From Rhabdophis nuchalis (Eukaryota; Chordata; Lepidosauria; Squamata; Natricidae): a stretch of 64,000 nucleotides of DNA. The first letter of the stretch is position 1; each line of letters starts with the position of its first letter. The position numbers and the translations under genes are program-made. The notes below the pieces were generated by a model. That model was not told the DNA's origin, made no database searches, and saw only the letters and a list, made by a program, of their open reading frames with translations. The stretch is from contig CM077644.1 of assembly GCA_039707465.1 (NCBI GenBank), positions 215,325,962-215,389,961 of the forward strand, written 5' to 3'. Positions 11,290-22,372 of the stretch are shown one piece after another.

Positions 11290-12110
11290 AACTTTCATGT
11301 AGAGAGAAAATCCTCTGAAGACAGTTTATCCCTAACAGTTGTTATAGAGCTGCCAATCTCACAGTCTCTGAGAGACTTACAATAAAAACTATTTAAAAAA
11401 TTCAATATTAAAAAAAACAATTGACAATTAAAAGCACAAATATATGTGTAACATACACAAATTCATGATATTTGGGGGGAAATCCATATATGTAGGTACG
11501 TACGTACATATGTATGTATATGTATATGCAGTATTATAGCCAGAAAAAAGAACCCTATTGTGTGTTGGGTTGACCTGGCTTCAAGTTTCCACCCAATTGT
11601 GGAGGTTGTTAGATGCCTTTAGGCCATTGACTCTTTCCTGTCTCTCAGCTCAAACTAACAGAGCAGCTGATGTGGTGAAGATAAAAATCAGGGCTTTATC
11701 TGTCTTCAGATCTCAAGAGACTTGGTAGTGGGCTGTAAATTGCAGAAACAAAATAAATAAGGGAAAAACTTCGTTTGTGCATCCGTATCTCCTTCCCACC
11801 AGGCAGAGGCCGATTTTGTCCAAGGTAACTGGCTGCATCCGACAGCAGCATTTATTTTAATTTCAGCCATTCCTGAAGCTGCTTCAGGAATGGCTGAAAT
11901 GAGACAAAGAGAGCATCATGACCACATAGTATTTAAAAAATGGTTATTGGGTTATGTTCATGCAGCATTTACTGACTTAGGAGCCCTTCAGGTCTAGAAG
12001 ACACCCACAATAATAACATAAAAGAAAACTACCTTGTATAAAAATGCTTACAGGAAAAAGGATGAAAAATTAGAACTACTGTGCTGTGCTTTGAATCATT
12101 TGTGGCAACT
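11290..12110. other. unique DNA with a perfect palindrome
   Basis: No gene was recognised. The stretch contains a GTAC/GTAT-rich patch near 11494-11526 and the 41-bp palindrome listed separately. Confidence 0.45.
11860..11900. repeat. perfect 41-bp palindrome
   Basis: The left arm ATTTCAGCCATTCCTGAAGC (11860-11879) and right arm GCTTCAGGAATGGCTGAAAT (11881-11900) are exact reverse complements separated by a single T. It is not part of any recognised MITE, and the flanks show no terminal motif or target-site duplication. Confidence 0.9.
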
Positions 12111-12111
12111 C

Positions 12112-14372
12112 CAACTCTCAGACGGCCATTGACCTGACCCAGTTAGCTTGGAATAGTGCGGCCACGGGGGCCCTGGACCAGGTCGTGCCTTTGCGGCCTC
12201 TCACCTGGCGCCGAACCACCTCAGCCCCTTGGTTTTCCGAGGAGCTGAGGGTGATGAAACGTCGGAAGAGATGCCTAGAGAGCGGTTGGAGGGCCACCCG
12301 CTCCGAGTCTGACCGGACACTGTTAAGGTCACATTTGAAGACCTACCTAGTGGCAATAAAAGTGGCAAAACCTAATTATTTCTCCACTTTTATCGTGTCT
12401 GCAGATAACTGGCCTGCTGCCCTGTTTAGGGTGACCCGCTCCCTCCTTCACCAGAGGGCGCGGGATGCCCCCTTGCAGGGTCGTGTGGAGGAATTTGGGT
12501 GTTATCTGCATGATAAAATCGATCAGATCCGGGATGGGTTGGCCTCCGATTGGACTAGTTCAGATGGGCTGACGGAGGCAGGTCTTGAGTCTGTTATCTG
12601 GGAAGAGTTCGATCCTGTGACTCCTGAGGACATGGACAGGATGCTGGGGCGGCTGAACGCCACCACATGTTTATTGGACCTGTGTGCCTCCTGGTTGGTA
12701 CTGGCCTCCCGGGAGGTTACACGAGGCTGGCTCCAGGGAATTGTCAACGCTTCTTTGAGTGAGGGGTTTCTGCCGGCCGCTTTGAAAGAGGCGGTGGTGA
12801 GGCCCCTCCTCAAGAAGCCCTCCCTGGACCTGGCTGTGTTGGCCAACTACCGTCCAGTCTCCAACCTTCGATTTCTTGCAAAGGTTGTTGAGAGTGTGGT
12901 GGCGCAACAGCTCCCTCAGCAACTGGAGGAAACTGTCTATCTGGACCCGCGCCAGTCCGGCTTCCGGCCTGGGCACAGCACAGAGACGGCATTGGTTGCA
13001 TTGGTGGATAATCTCTGGAGGGCTCGGGATAGGGGTTGTTCCTCTATCTTGGTCATGTTAGATCTCTCAGCAGCTTTCGATACCATCGACCATGATATCA
13101 TGTTGCGGCGACCATGATATCATGTTCCAACTGGAGGGGCTGGGGTGGGGGACACCATTTTATGGTGGTTCTCCTCCTACCTCTCCGACCATTCACAATT
13201 TGTGTTGGCAGGAGGGCCGAGGTCGACGTCGAGGTGCCTCACTTGTGGGGTACCAGAGGGGTCGGTCCTCTCGCCTCTCCTGTTCAACATTTATATGAAG
13301 CCGTTGGGTGAGATCATCCATGGTTTTGGGGTAGAATTCCACCAGTACACTGATGATACTCAACTGTACATCTCTACCCCGGACCACCCCAACGATGCCA
13401 TCGAAGTGATGTCCAGGTGTCTGGAGGCCATGTGAGTCTGGATGGGGAAAAACAGGCTCCGACTCAACCCATCCAAGACCGTGTGGCTGTGGCTTCCGGC
13501 GTCACGATATAGCCAGTTGGTGCCAGCTCTGGCAATTGGGGGAGAGTCATTGGCCCCTACAGAGAGGGCTCGCAACTTGGGCATCCTCCTGGACTCTCTG
13601 CTGTCTCTAGAAGACCATATGACAGCCATGGCCAGGGGGGCTTTTTATCAGGTCCGCCTGATACGCCAGTTGCGCCCCTTTCTGGATTGTGACGCCTTAT
13701 GCATGGTCACTCAAGCCCTCGTCATCTCCCGTCTGGACTACTGCAATGCTCTCTACATGGGGCTTCCCTTGAAGTGCACCCGGAGGCTCCAGTTAGTTCA
13801 GAATGCGGCCGCGCGGGGGATTCTGGGAGCCTCCAGATGCTCCCACGTGACACCTCTCCTGCTCAAGCTGCACTGGCTGCCTGTGACTTTCCAGGTGCAC
13901 TTCAAGGTACTAGTAACCACCTTTAAAGCGCTCCATGGCAAGGGACCTGGTTATCTTCAAGACCGCCTCCTGCTACCAAATACCTCCCACCGACCAGTTC
14001 GCTCCCACAGAGAGGGCCTCCTTAGGGTACCGTCGGCTAAACAATGTTGGCTGGCGACCCCCAGGGGGAGAGCCTTCTCTGTGGCAGCCCCTGCCCTCTG
14101 GAATGACCTACCCCCTGACCTACGGATGATCACCGACCTACGCCTTTTCCGTCGGGCCCTGAAGATCCATTTATTTTGTGCTGCCGGCCTTTTGTAATTT
14201 TTAAATTGATTTTAGTAGGGGGTTTTAATTGGGCAGGCCAATTTATTTAATTATATCTTAACATTTGATCTTAACTTTTATATTACTCATTTTTACTGTT
14301 GGCTGTACACTGCCCTGAGTCCCGAAAGAGAGATAGGGCGGTATATAAATGCAATAAATCTTAATCTTAATG
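12112..14372 (+). mobile_element. L2-type LINE, 2.2 kb, 5'-truncated
   Basis: The longest L2-type copy on the plus strand. It starts inside ORF2, so the endonuclease domain is missing. It runs through the whole reverse transcriptase and C-terminal region to a 3' UTR with GCCCTGAGTCCCGAAAGAGA, GGGCGGTATATAAATGCAAT and a degenerate tail. The coding part is described separately. The related minus-strand copy at 48752-50735 differs in 3' UTR and frame damage. Confidence 0.9.
12185..14197 (+). pseudogene. L2-type ORF2 reverse transcriptase remnant
   Basis: This is the reverse transcriptase that would copy the LINE RNA at a nicked target. Visible blocks in order are Y-R-P-V-S-N-L (about residue 222 from 12185), [37 protein letters not shown], the catalytic box, L-N-P-S-K-T and the C-terminal A-L-W-N-D-L-P-P. 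The catalytic box reads Y-T-D-D, where the sister copy has Y-A-D-D. The frame stays the same throughout but has two stops: TGA at 13115-13117, inside an imperfect 22-bp tandem duplication (13090-13133), and TGA at 13433-13435 where the sister copy has Arg, probably CGA decay. It is non-functional. Confidence 0.9.
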
Positions 14373-14374
14373 TC

Positions 14375-15238
14375 TTTATACCAGACAGAATATCTGTGTA
14401 GAAATCTAAGGTAAGCTTTGCAGGGAATTTTTGGAAAAACTGCAGAATCCAAAGAGGGCTTGAATTAGGGTTCCCTGTGGATTCCTGAATTCCAGGAAGC
14501 TGTTTGGCAAAGTAGAATTGTATCAGGATGTTTGGAAGATGAAGTTCCTTCCTGTTTCCAATTATTTCTTTATCTCTCCATGATGCTTCATGTTACTTCA
14601 CTGTTTTCTTAGCTGATAGCCATTATACTTTAGGATTGGGAGGATAAATGGAAAACTTAGCAAATTATAAATATCCTGTTTCAAGATGTGTTATCACCCA
14701 CCAAAAAGAAACGGCAACTGCAGCATGAGCTCTTTGGACAACGGTTTTCTATTTGACTTGACTTTTTTTCTTCTTATTTTAAAGGAAACATGACATGGCC
14801 AAACACTAAAGACCATGTTGGTAGAAGAGCAAGGGTGAATCTTTGAATCTTTGCCCTTCAGCTGAAAAGAAAATCCGCATGACAACCTTTAATTAATAAG
14901 AGAAGAAAGGAGAGAAGCATCATCAAGGGGCATGTAACAGCCATTTAAACATTTTTTGGACATGATACGAGTGTGGATAATTTCCAAGGAAAATAGTAGA
15001 GGCTGAAAGTATGTGTGCAAACTCATGGCTCTGATTAGCGCATCTGAGCGAAGATGATAGTGGAGTGGAAACTGCTAAAGATTAAAAAGATTCTTAGCCC
15101 AAATGTGTTGGAAAGGAAGGTAACTCAGGGTAATAATTATTCCCAAATATTATCTATAGTTGATACATTTTATGCAATCTTAACGTATGTTCCTATATTC
15201 AGCAGAAATTCATGGCTGCTTGCTGATCTTCTCCCAAG
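14375..15238. other. unique DNA
   Basis: No repeat or gene recognised; open frames here are under 130 codons with no support. Confidence 0.4.
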
Positions 15239-15246
15239 TCATATAC

Positions 15247-15632
15247 CAGGGGTGTCAAAGCCAAGGCCTAGGGGCTGGATCTGGCCTGGGGGAGTACTTA
15301 GATCTGGCCCACAGGGCCACCCTGGAAACAGCAAAGGACTGGCCCATGGTGCCTCTGTTAGCCAAAATGGAGCTTGCAAGATCCATTTTCAGCTGCCATG
15401 GCCTCCTGCAACCATCTGGCAGTAAAAGCTTTTCACTGGCAGAGAGTTGCAGGAGCTGAAAAGGGAGCTTGGGAGCCCATTTTTGCTGACAGAGTGCTCA
15501 GGCCACCACAGGCACCCCCAACAGGAGTAACACCAAGCTGGCCGTGCCCACCCTGGCCATGCCCACCCTGGTTCCCAGAGGTCAAACACAACCCTGATGC
15601 GGCCCTCAATTAAATCAAGTTTGACACCCCTG
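15247..15632. mobile_element. hAT non-autonomous element (family C)
   Basis: A 386-bp element starts CAGGGGTGTCAAAGCC and ends GTTTGACACCCCTG. Flanks are TCATATAC (15239-15246) and TCATGTAC (15633-15640), 7 of 8. The interior has repeated CTCTGCCAGTGAAAA-type and GGCCATGCCCACCCTGG motifs. A copy in the opposite orientation lies at 61205. The open frames 15054-15658 are fortuitous. Confidence 0.88.
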
Positions 15633-15883
15633 TCATGTACAGTAAGCAGGAAGGACACAAGATTTTCTGCACTAACTTACTGTATAAAAAGGAGATCATA
15701 CCAGAGAAAAAGAAATAAAATACATCAGAGAGCTAGGTTACCTGGACCCGAAATGTTTGGGCTACAGCTTTCCTTGCTATTGGCCACTCTGGGACAGAAG
15801 TGCTTAAGTGATTGCCTGAGACTATTGATGTTAAAATACTCTCACCAATTCTATGAACTGAGGGGATTTTTCTTTTTCCTGAT

Positions 15884-16079
15884 CAGAGGTGGGTTCCTAC
15901 CAGTAACTCAGCCGGACACATGCCTGAACCAATTCTATTGGCAGTGCGGTAGGTACCATCATCTTATTTTTTGCTTCTGCACATGAGCAGAAGCAATTTG
16001 TTTACTTCTGTGCATGTGCACATACCCAAAGCGCATCCCTGCGCAAACTAGCAGTAAAAGAAGCTGGAACCCACCCCTG
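15884..16079. mobile_element. hAT MITE (family B, short)
   Basis: A 196-bp element starts CAGAGGTGGGTTCCTACC and ends GGAACCCACCCCTG, with a perfect 8-bp duplication TTCCTGAT (15876-15883 and 16080-16087). It shares the internal CTTCTGCACATG/GCGCATGCG-type sequence with copies at 40229 and 59527. Confidence 0.88.
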
Positions 16080-16359
16080 TTCCTGATGGCAAATAGATCA
16101 ATTGGTTATGTCTTGAACACAAAGAAAAACATATTGAACGTGCGCAAAGCCCATAGTCCCATCTTATTTTAACACCAAGGACAAAGCACTTAAAAGCTAG
16201 GTTTGTATGACATGTGGAGTCATAAATTAGCCATCCACAATTAACCTGTGTTGAGTGTGTTGTTCAAACCCAGAACATTTGGTTGAGTAAACTACTTATT
16301 TATGCATAAACATGGCATGAAAACAAGACCAAAATTTTATACTGGCATAACCCCCGTTC

Positions 16360-16552
16360 TAACTTTTATAGGGAAAATTTTATAGGGATAGTTTAAATTT
16401 TTTAGAGTCTTATTAATTTTAGCACAGGGAATATTTAATTAGTTTTTTAACATTTTTGTATTTTTGTATGGTTTTTAATGATGCCTGTGCGCCGCCCTGG
16501 GTCCTTTTTTAGGAGAAGGGCGGGGTATAAATTTAATAAAATAAATAAATAT
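16360..16552 (+). mobile_element. L2-type LINE 3' UTR fragment
   Basis: The non-coding 3' end only: TTTTAGCACAGGGAATATTT, 'CCTGTGCGCCGCCCTGGGTC', AGAAGGGCGGGGTATAAATT and the AATAAAATAAATAAAT tail. Confidence 0.87.
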
Positions 16553-16624
16553 TCAGCTATGACATGTTCTCAGACCCATAGGCCAGCGCAAAGGAGGTCC
16601 ATAGTGCTGCTTGGTATAACACTT

Positions 16625-16628
<4 letters not shown>

Positions 16629-16665
<37 letters not shown>
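16629..16665. repeat. (TG)n microsatellite
   Basis: About 18 uninterrupted TG units. Confidence 0.97.
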
Positions 16666-16669
<4 letters not shown>

Positions 16670-16670
<1 letters not shown>

Positions 16671-17730
16671 CAAATCAATTTTGACTCCAAACATGGACAA
16701 GTCCTTGCAATTTTCTTGTTAATATTTTCAGATCTCATTTGCTACCACTTTCTTGGGCAGATAGGGAAAAGTAACCCAGTTAGCTTTCTTGCTAAAGGCA
16801 AGACTTGAAATCACAATTGCCGGCTTCTAGTTATACATGTCATTAACTACAACACTAAATAGGCTCTCTGTAATGCCTACTATTATACCTACTTACTATT
16901 AACAAACATTAGGTCTCTCACAAGGCAATAGGGCGCTGCCCATATTTGTGCATTGTTGCCAATAACTGATTCTGTCCCATGTTGCCTTACTCAACCTGGT
17001 ACCTCCAGGTGTGTTGCAAACCACAATTCTCAGGATAATAAGTGAGGAAAAAGACTGAGGAGACTATTTTATGACAAGAGACTTACAAGATCTAACAAAG
17101 GGAAATAGTTTGCTCTTAGAAATTTGAGCTGTCTTCCCCAGAGGGATACTACTTAATTCTTCCTTTTAGTAACCAGTGTTTGCTTAATCCTGTAGTGATA
17201 TTTTTAGCAGCCAATAGTAGACAAGGAGACAGTTGTTCCATGAGCAAATAATCACCCGTGGAACCGTAACCCTTAGGGTATATCCATCAAATTTGGCCAC
17301 ACAAGTTTAATCTTGACTTCCTGATTACAATCAGCAGATTCAGAGTGAGTTTGAAGAAGATACAGCAAGATCAAATCAACTGTTGCATGTGGTTTACATA
17401 AGAGTTGGTTTTCCAATATTTGCCTATATTTCATTAGATTGCTCTTTGATTTTTGCAAGCCAAAAAGGGCTTCATTATATATATTTAAAAATATATTTTT
17501 GAAGTTTTAGAGAAAACTTAAGTCTAACACAAATAAATAAAGTGTGGCAGGAAGGAAAAGAAGAAGGAATGAAAGAAAGAAGGAAGGAAAGAGTGCAGAA
17601 AGAATCAAAAAGAAAAAAAAGAAAAGCTTCCAATTTCTTTTGCAGCACATATAAACTACATTTACAAAACTCTTTCTAAGTCTGATTATAAACAACCTTC
17701 ATTGTTTCTCTTCTTCATTTTTTTAATCAT
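16670..17730. other. unique DNA; purine-rich patch
   Basis: No gene recognised. A GA-rich stretch runs from about 17550 to 17640 just beyond the L1 fragment and may be part of its flanking or 3' sequence. Confidence 0.4.
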
Positions 17731-17734
17731 CAAA

Positions 17735-18570
17735 ACCATAAATCTATCTTCAGTGCATTTTTATTTCATGCAAAAAAGTGTATAAGGGGTTTGCAGTTGG
17801 CCATAAATGTAGATATTGTTTTTTCTCAGAGGTTAATTTGTTTTCAAAGAGGTTCATTTTGCCATCTCTGAACCTTCCATCATCTTCACCAACCATTCCT
17901 CTGCTGTAGATAGTGTCGAGACAGTCCACTTTTGAGCATATAATATTGTTGCTGCAGTTATCACACATAAAAACAAACTTCTGTGACTTTTTTTCTTGTT
18001 GCCTGTCCATTAGTCTCAAAAGAAAAGTCTCTGGTTTCAGTTGTACTTTAACCTTTAAAATCTTCTGAATTAGTGCATGTACTTCTATCCAAAATGTTCT
18101 GGCTTTTTTTTTTACATGTCCAGCAAACATGATGAATTGTCCCTTCAGGTTACTCACATTTCCCATATTTTCCCATTAGTCCATTTGCATATTATAGCCA
18201 AATTTTTTAGCCCATTTTATCATACATTCTTTCACTTCTTCTTCTGTCTCATATTTCAGCAAAAGTGTGTACTTCTTAGCAATAACATGGTCGCTTTAGT
18301 ACATAATTCTATTTCTTTGTCGAAAATCGTAAAACTTTTATCCATTTCAAACTTTTCTATTAATTGTATTGAAGAACACCATGGACAAGGATATCCTTTT
18401 GTTATCAAATCTTGTCTTGATTTCATTTTATAATCTCCTTGACAAAATTCTAGCTCATCTAGGAACACTAACCACTGATGTTCAGCTATTTGTTTTATTT
18501 ATAGAATGCTTGTTGTCCATTATAATTTTATACACTGAAAAAAGAGGAATCTGGTAGCACATTTTCTGAT
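17735..18570 (-). mobile_element. L1 LINE ORF2 C-terminal fragment, decayed
   Basis: Read on the minus strand, this gives L1 ORF2 C-terminal blocks: an upstream part with D-L-I-T-K-G-Y-P-C-P-W and K-E-I-E-L-C-T-K, then A-R-T-F-W-I-E-V-H-A-L-I-Q-K-I-L-K, L-K-P-E-T-F-L-L-R-L-M-D and a tail near L-W-P-T-A-N-P-L. Several stops and frameshifts break it. The order and spacing fit vertebrate L1 (helper region after the RT, then the C-terminal segment). No 5' part is present. Confidence 0.72.
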
Positions 18571-18579
18571 TATAACATG

Positions 18580-19371
18580 CCTTTAGAGTGCATACAAAAC
18601 AGTGTCGGCTGTGCTGCTGTCCAACAACTATACTGTAAGGGCAGGAGTTGGTGGTTTTCCCCAGCTGAACCTTCAATTTCATCAACTCATAGAAATGCCA
18701 CCACCAATCATCCTACAGAATATGTGTGGGGCAAAGCTTGTATACTCTGGGTGCTCCATCCAATCAATTGTTTTTTTTTCTTCTCTTTTTTTGCCAAAGG
18801 ATAATCAACCTATGTGGCAACCAAGTGTTGCATTTTTGCGGTCGGGGTTATCCATCAGTGGTTATCCAAATTTATGCAACCCAGATGAAGCTGTTGTGTT
18901 ACTTGAAGAGTTGAAATATGAGAGAGTGGTTTTGGTATGTATAAATGAAAGAGATGTTCCTCAAGAAAATATGTGTGCGTGTGCATATGTATTCTTATTC
19001 CAAGGCAGAAATACTCTGTAGGTTTGTGGGTGGATATTTCTGTAAAAAATTCAGTTGGAGTTTTAGTTCCCCACAGACCAAAACAACAATGAGGTGCATT
19101 GCCCAACATGCAGAGGGGAGAGGGCTTCCCTACAGCGGACCTGATGGGCCCATTGAAAATGAGATTGCCAATGCGGATAGAGCCACCACAATGTGCTCTA
19201 CGTTGTTCATAGGAGAGTCTTGTGGTAGAATAAGAGGGAGAACAACTTCCAGGAGAACATTCCTGAAACTAACTTTGGGCTGCCTCAGCAGCAGGCTGGG
19301 GCAATGAGATAATGACTTTGTAAGGATATGACCTGGGTGTTCTGTGCCATGGCATGTGAGACACAGGGTTG
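18580..19371. other. unique DNA, no convincing gene
   Basis: Open frames on both strands (for example 18602-19021 plus, and 19130-19630 minus) overlap each other or run into a MITE. I found no splice-supported exon. Confidence 0.4.
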
Positions 19372-19379
19372 ACTTAAAC

Positions 19380-19539
19380 CAGGGGTCTCCAACCTTTGCA
19401 ACTTTAAGTCTGAAGGACTTCAGCTCCCAGAATTCTCCAGCCAGCAGAGCTGGAGAATTCTGGGAGCTGAAGTCCTTCAGACTTAATTCTGGGAGCTGAA
19501 ATCCTTCAGACTTAAAGTTGCAAAGGTTGGAGACCCCTG
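19380..19539. mobile_element. palindromic hAT MITE (family A) with inner duplication
   Basis: A 160-bp element has CAGGGGTCTCCAACCTTTGC at the left end and its complement at the right. The perfect 8-bp duplication ACTTAAAC is at 19372-19379 and 19540-19547. The right arm contains an extra tandem copy of AATTCTGGGAGCTGAA..CCTTCAGACTTAA, so it is longer than sister copies. Confidence 0.92.
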
Positions 19540-19668
19540 ACTTAAACAACCAAAATTTAAAAAATGTAATTGGCATAATTTGTTTTCCTATTTCAGATTT
19601 GTTTGTTGTTCTCTGCAGAGTTGTATCCACTGAAATAATTTGATATACCGAGATTGTGAGGGAGACAT

Positions 19669-19897
19669 TACTTTATTTTCTGTGAAGTAATCACGGCTGA
19701 GATGGTTCAGCTAACAACTGCTTTATTAACTCTGAAATCAACACAACAAGAAGAACAAGCCTTGGTTTGACAGCTATTTATATAGCAGCTGTCAAACCCT
19801 TTAGCCAATTAAAACTCTGCCCCCCTCCCTCCATCTTCAATGAAAACCCGCATCCAGCTTGAGTGACAGTGGCCGGTTGTCACTCGAGTGTGCAACA
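19669..19897 (-). mobile_element. solo LTR, short (229 bp)
   Basis: On the minus strand the unit starts TGTTGCACACTCGAGTG and ends AAATAAAGTA. It is flanked by identical 5-bp ATGTC (plus-strand GACAT at 19664-19668 and 19898-19902). It contains a TATA-like CTATATAAATAG and, 3' of that, an AATAAA in GTTAATAAAGC: the U3-R-U5 order expected of an LTR. The last dinucleotide is TA rather than CA. No internal retroviral or gypsy genes are next to it, so it is probably a solo LTR; the family is unknown. Confidence 0.65.
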
Positions 19898-19924
19898 GAC
19901 ATCATTAATAACAAATCTAGTTAT

Positions 19925-20043
19925 TAGTGGTTTTGCCTGATTATGTGCCATCAAGTTCACTCCTTAGCGATTTCTCCACAACCATCTGTCTTTAACCTGA
20001 TCTTTCAGGTCTCCCACTGCAGGTGTAACTGAGTCAATCCACC
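19925..20043 (-). mobile_element. RTE/BovB-like LINE fragment, left part
   Basis: GTGCCATCAAGTTCACTCC ... GAGTCAATCCACC resembles, on the minus strand, the 3' region of RTE-type LINEs in reptiles. The matching right part resumes at 20623 after the solo LTR. It is short and diverged. Confidence 0.5.
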
Positions 20044-20622
20044 TGTTCTGACCTAGGCTTCCCAAGAGCACAAAGCTGACTCCTCGTCCTGATAAAACCC
20101 CTTTTATTTAGTTTAAAATGAACTCCTCTCCAGCAAAGTCCAGGCCAAAAGTCTTTCAAGAGATTTCACAACTATAAACCTTCATCAGGCTTGGAGAGCT
20201 GCTAGGCCACTATCTTCCAAACACCACTCTGTAGCAGTCAATACTTGGCAAGAAGTCAGGAACAGATCTTCACTCTAATCGTCTCCTGCAAACTCTACTC
20301 CCCTTTCGCTCCTCTTTATTTTCTATGAGAGGGGCCATTCACCGCCCACCTGTGGCTTTACTCCTGAGTTGAACTTGTTCCTTAGCTGTTCCCTTCTCCT
20401 AGCAGCTCTGCACATGCACACACTGGGAACAACCTCCAGCTATTCTTCTGCCCACTGATGTCCAATTCTGAAGGCAGCTGATAACTGTCAAGTGGCCCCA
20501 ACCTCTGCTTCCCACGCAGAGCACTTGTCAGAGGCTTCCCCAGATTCCAGGACTGGCCCATGTTCCTCTCCAACCTCCTCACTGCCTGAGTCTGCCACCA
20601 GCTCTGCTGGTGGGCCACAACA
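20044..20622 (-). mobile_element. solo LTR, 579 bp
   Basis: On the minus strand the unit starts TGTTGTGGCCCACCAGCAGA and ends AGGTCAGAACA, so it has TG...CA termini. Flanks are CCACC (20039-20043) and CTACC (20623-20627), 4 of 5 matching. A poly(A) signal is present on the minus strand in ACTAAATAAAAGGGG near the 3' end. The open frames inside it (20382-20722) are not gag, pol or env. It splits an RTE-like fragment. Confidence 0.72.
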
Positions 20623-20720
20623 CTACCTTAGTGCTGGTCATCTTCTTTTATTCCACCTTAGCCAGCATTCAAGTCCTTGGAGGAAAGCTAGGTCTTCATA
20701 TAATTGGTCTTCAGTAGGGT
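20623..20720 (-). mobile_element. RTE/BovB-like LINE fragment, right part
   Basis: Continuation of the fragment ending at 20043: GTGCTGGTCATCTTCTTTTA and AGCATTCAAGTCCTTGGAGG match the next part of reptile RTE 3' sequence. Confidence 0.45.
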
Positions 20721-20729
20721 AATTTGAGC

Positions 20730-21474
20730 CTTACTATAGCAGTTCGGTAATGTAATAAAGCATACAGCAAAAAGCTGTTCTAAATTTAATTCTAATGTAA
20801 ATCTTTAAATATTAAATTCTAATTGCATCTTATTACACCCTAAGGCCATCTTTAAACTGAATACATATACGACACAGTGCTGTTTATATAGAAAGTTGCA
20901 CTAGCTACAGCAACTGCATCATGTGGAGAGGTGATATTTTTAATCACTTAGCTTTTGAAGTTTTCTTCTCCCTCCTCTAGTTATCTGTGCAGTCAATCAG
21001 GCCTGCATGCTGCTTTTACTTTGAAAAAATTAATAATGGTGAATCTGAAGTCATCCTCAGTATGTTTACATAAATCAATTCATTTTTTAAAGCAGAAGAA
21101 ACTGATTCCTCCTCAGACTGTCCTTATAGCTTTGCAGCCTCAAGCAAGGGGTAGATTATAGGCCTGCTTTTAGCCTTAGCTATTGAAACGTTCCACACCT
21201 GTGTCTGTGTGTATACCTTCTAAGGATTGTTTTGAAGTCCTATTCCCTCCACCTTTTCCCCTAGGCTAAGATGACCTCTAGATGACTTGACCTGACCTTG
21301 GAGAATGTGATGAGCCAGAACCTTCCCAAAGGAGAACAGAACAAAACAAGAGTTATTACTGAAATGAATTTAAAGATAAGATCAAGCGTTCTGCTGAGCT
21401 GTGTGCTCTTTGCCCAAATTAACTTAAGCAGTACTGATTTTTCTGTCTTCATCTGCTCAGTTGTATCTGATTTT

Positions 21475-21477
<3 letters not shown>
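20730..21477. other. unique AT-rich DNA
   Basis: Nothing recognised before the TA microsatellite. Confidence 0.4.

Positions 21478-21527
<50 letters not shown>
21478..21527. repeat. (TA)n microsatellite
   Basis: About 25 uninterrupted TA units. Confidence 0.97.
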
Positions 21528-21529
<2 letters not shown>

Positions 21530-21599
21530 TTGATTCGGTTTTGCAATTTTATTTAAGATTTCTAAATTTAAATTAGTAACTTGCCACTTTTGTTTTCTA

Positions 21600-21853
21600 C
21601 CCTGTGTCCCCAAAAATAAGACCTCCCTTGATAATAAGCCCAATTGCGCTTTTGAGTATATGGACTAAAATAAGCCCTCCCCTGAAAATAAGTCCTCCCT
21701 GAAAATATTGCAACACAGCAGCAGCCATGAGGTGACCACACTCGCTACCTCCTGCACCTCAAAAATAATAAGACCTCCCTGAAAATAAGGCCAAGTGCTT
21801 ATTTCAGGGGTCAAAAGAAAATAAGACCCTGTCTTATTTTTGAAGAAACATGG
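21600..21853. mobile_element. mariner-like MITE, second copy
   Basis: The reverse-oriented relative of 3936-4174. It begins CCTGTGTCCCCAAAAATAAG, ends GAAGAAACATGG and is flanked by TA (21598-21599 and 21854-21855). It shares the GACCTCCCT..AAATAAG repeats and the central CACAGCAGCAGCC..GAGGTGACC block. Confidence 0.65.
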
Positions 21854-22104
21854 TAGTACCATCAACCATTCCTTAGCATAACAGATTTATCTAATGAATG
21901 TGAACTTGTGGTATGAGGAAAATAAAACAGCCTTAACTACATACTGTTGTTTCCAGTGATATTCTGGCTTGGTGTAATCTAGAATATCTTTACCTGTAGT
22001 TTTTGCTGTCTAGTAGCTAGCTCCAGTTTAGTTTTTTTCTACCCATTAAAAAAAAAATCTAAATCTGCTGTACAATAAAAAAGCTGTACTAATATAGATA
22101 ACAA

Positions 22105-22105
<1 letters not shown>

Positions 22106-22160
<55 letters not shown>
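22106..22160. repeat. (TAA)n array 1
   Basis: About 18 TAA units, passing directly into a GAA array. It lies at the 5' side of the longer R4/Dong-like fragment. Confidence 0.97.
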
Positions 22161-22188
<28 letters not shown>

Positions 22189-22257
22189 AAGAAGAAGAAG
22201 AAGAAGAAGAAGAAGAAGAAGAAGAAGAAGAAGAAGAAGAAGAAGAAGAAGAAGAAA
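22161..22257. repeat. (GAA)n array
   Basis: About 32 GAA/AGA units, probably derived by mutation and expansion at the edge of the TAA array. Open frames of poly-Leu, poly-Ser or poly-Phe across it are artefacts. Confidence 0.97.
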
Positions 22258-22372
22258 GGACTGAAAATTTCGCACTTGGTGTACATGGATGATTTGAAGC
22301 TGTTTGGTAAAACAAAAGCTGACCTGAATTTATTAATTGAAAGCACAAAAGAATTTATCCAAGACATTGATA

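Noticed and set aside
18577..19021. Plus-strand frames of 60-139 codons
   Set aside because: Overlapping frames, poly-T run, no splice support and no family resemblance.
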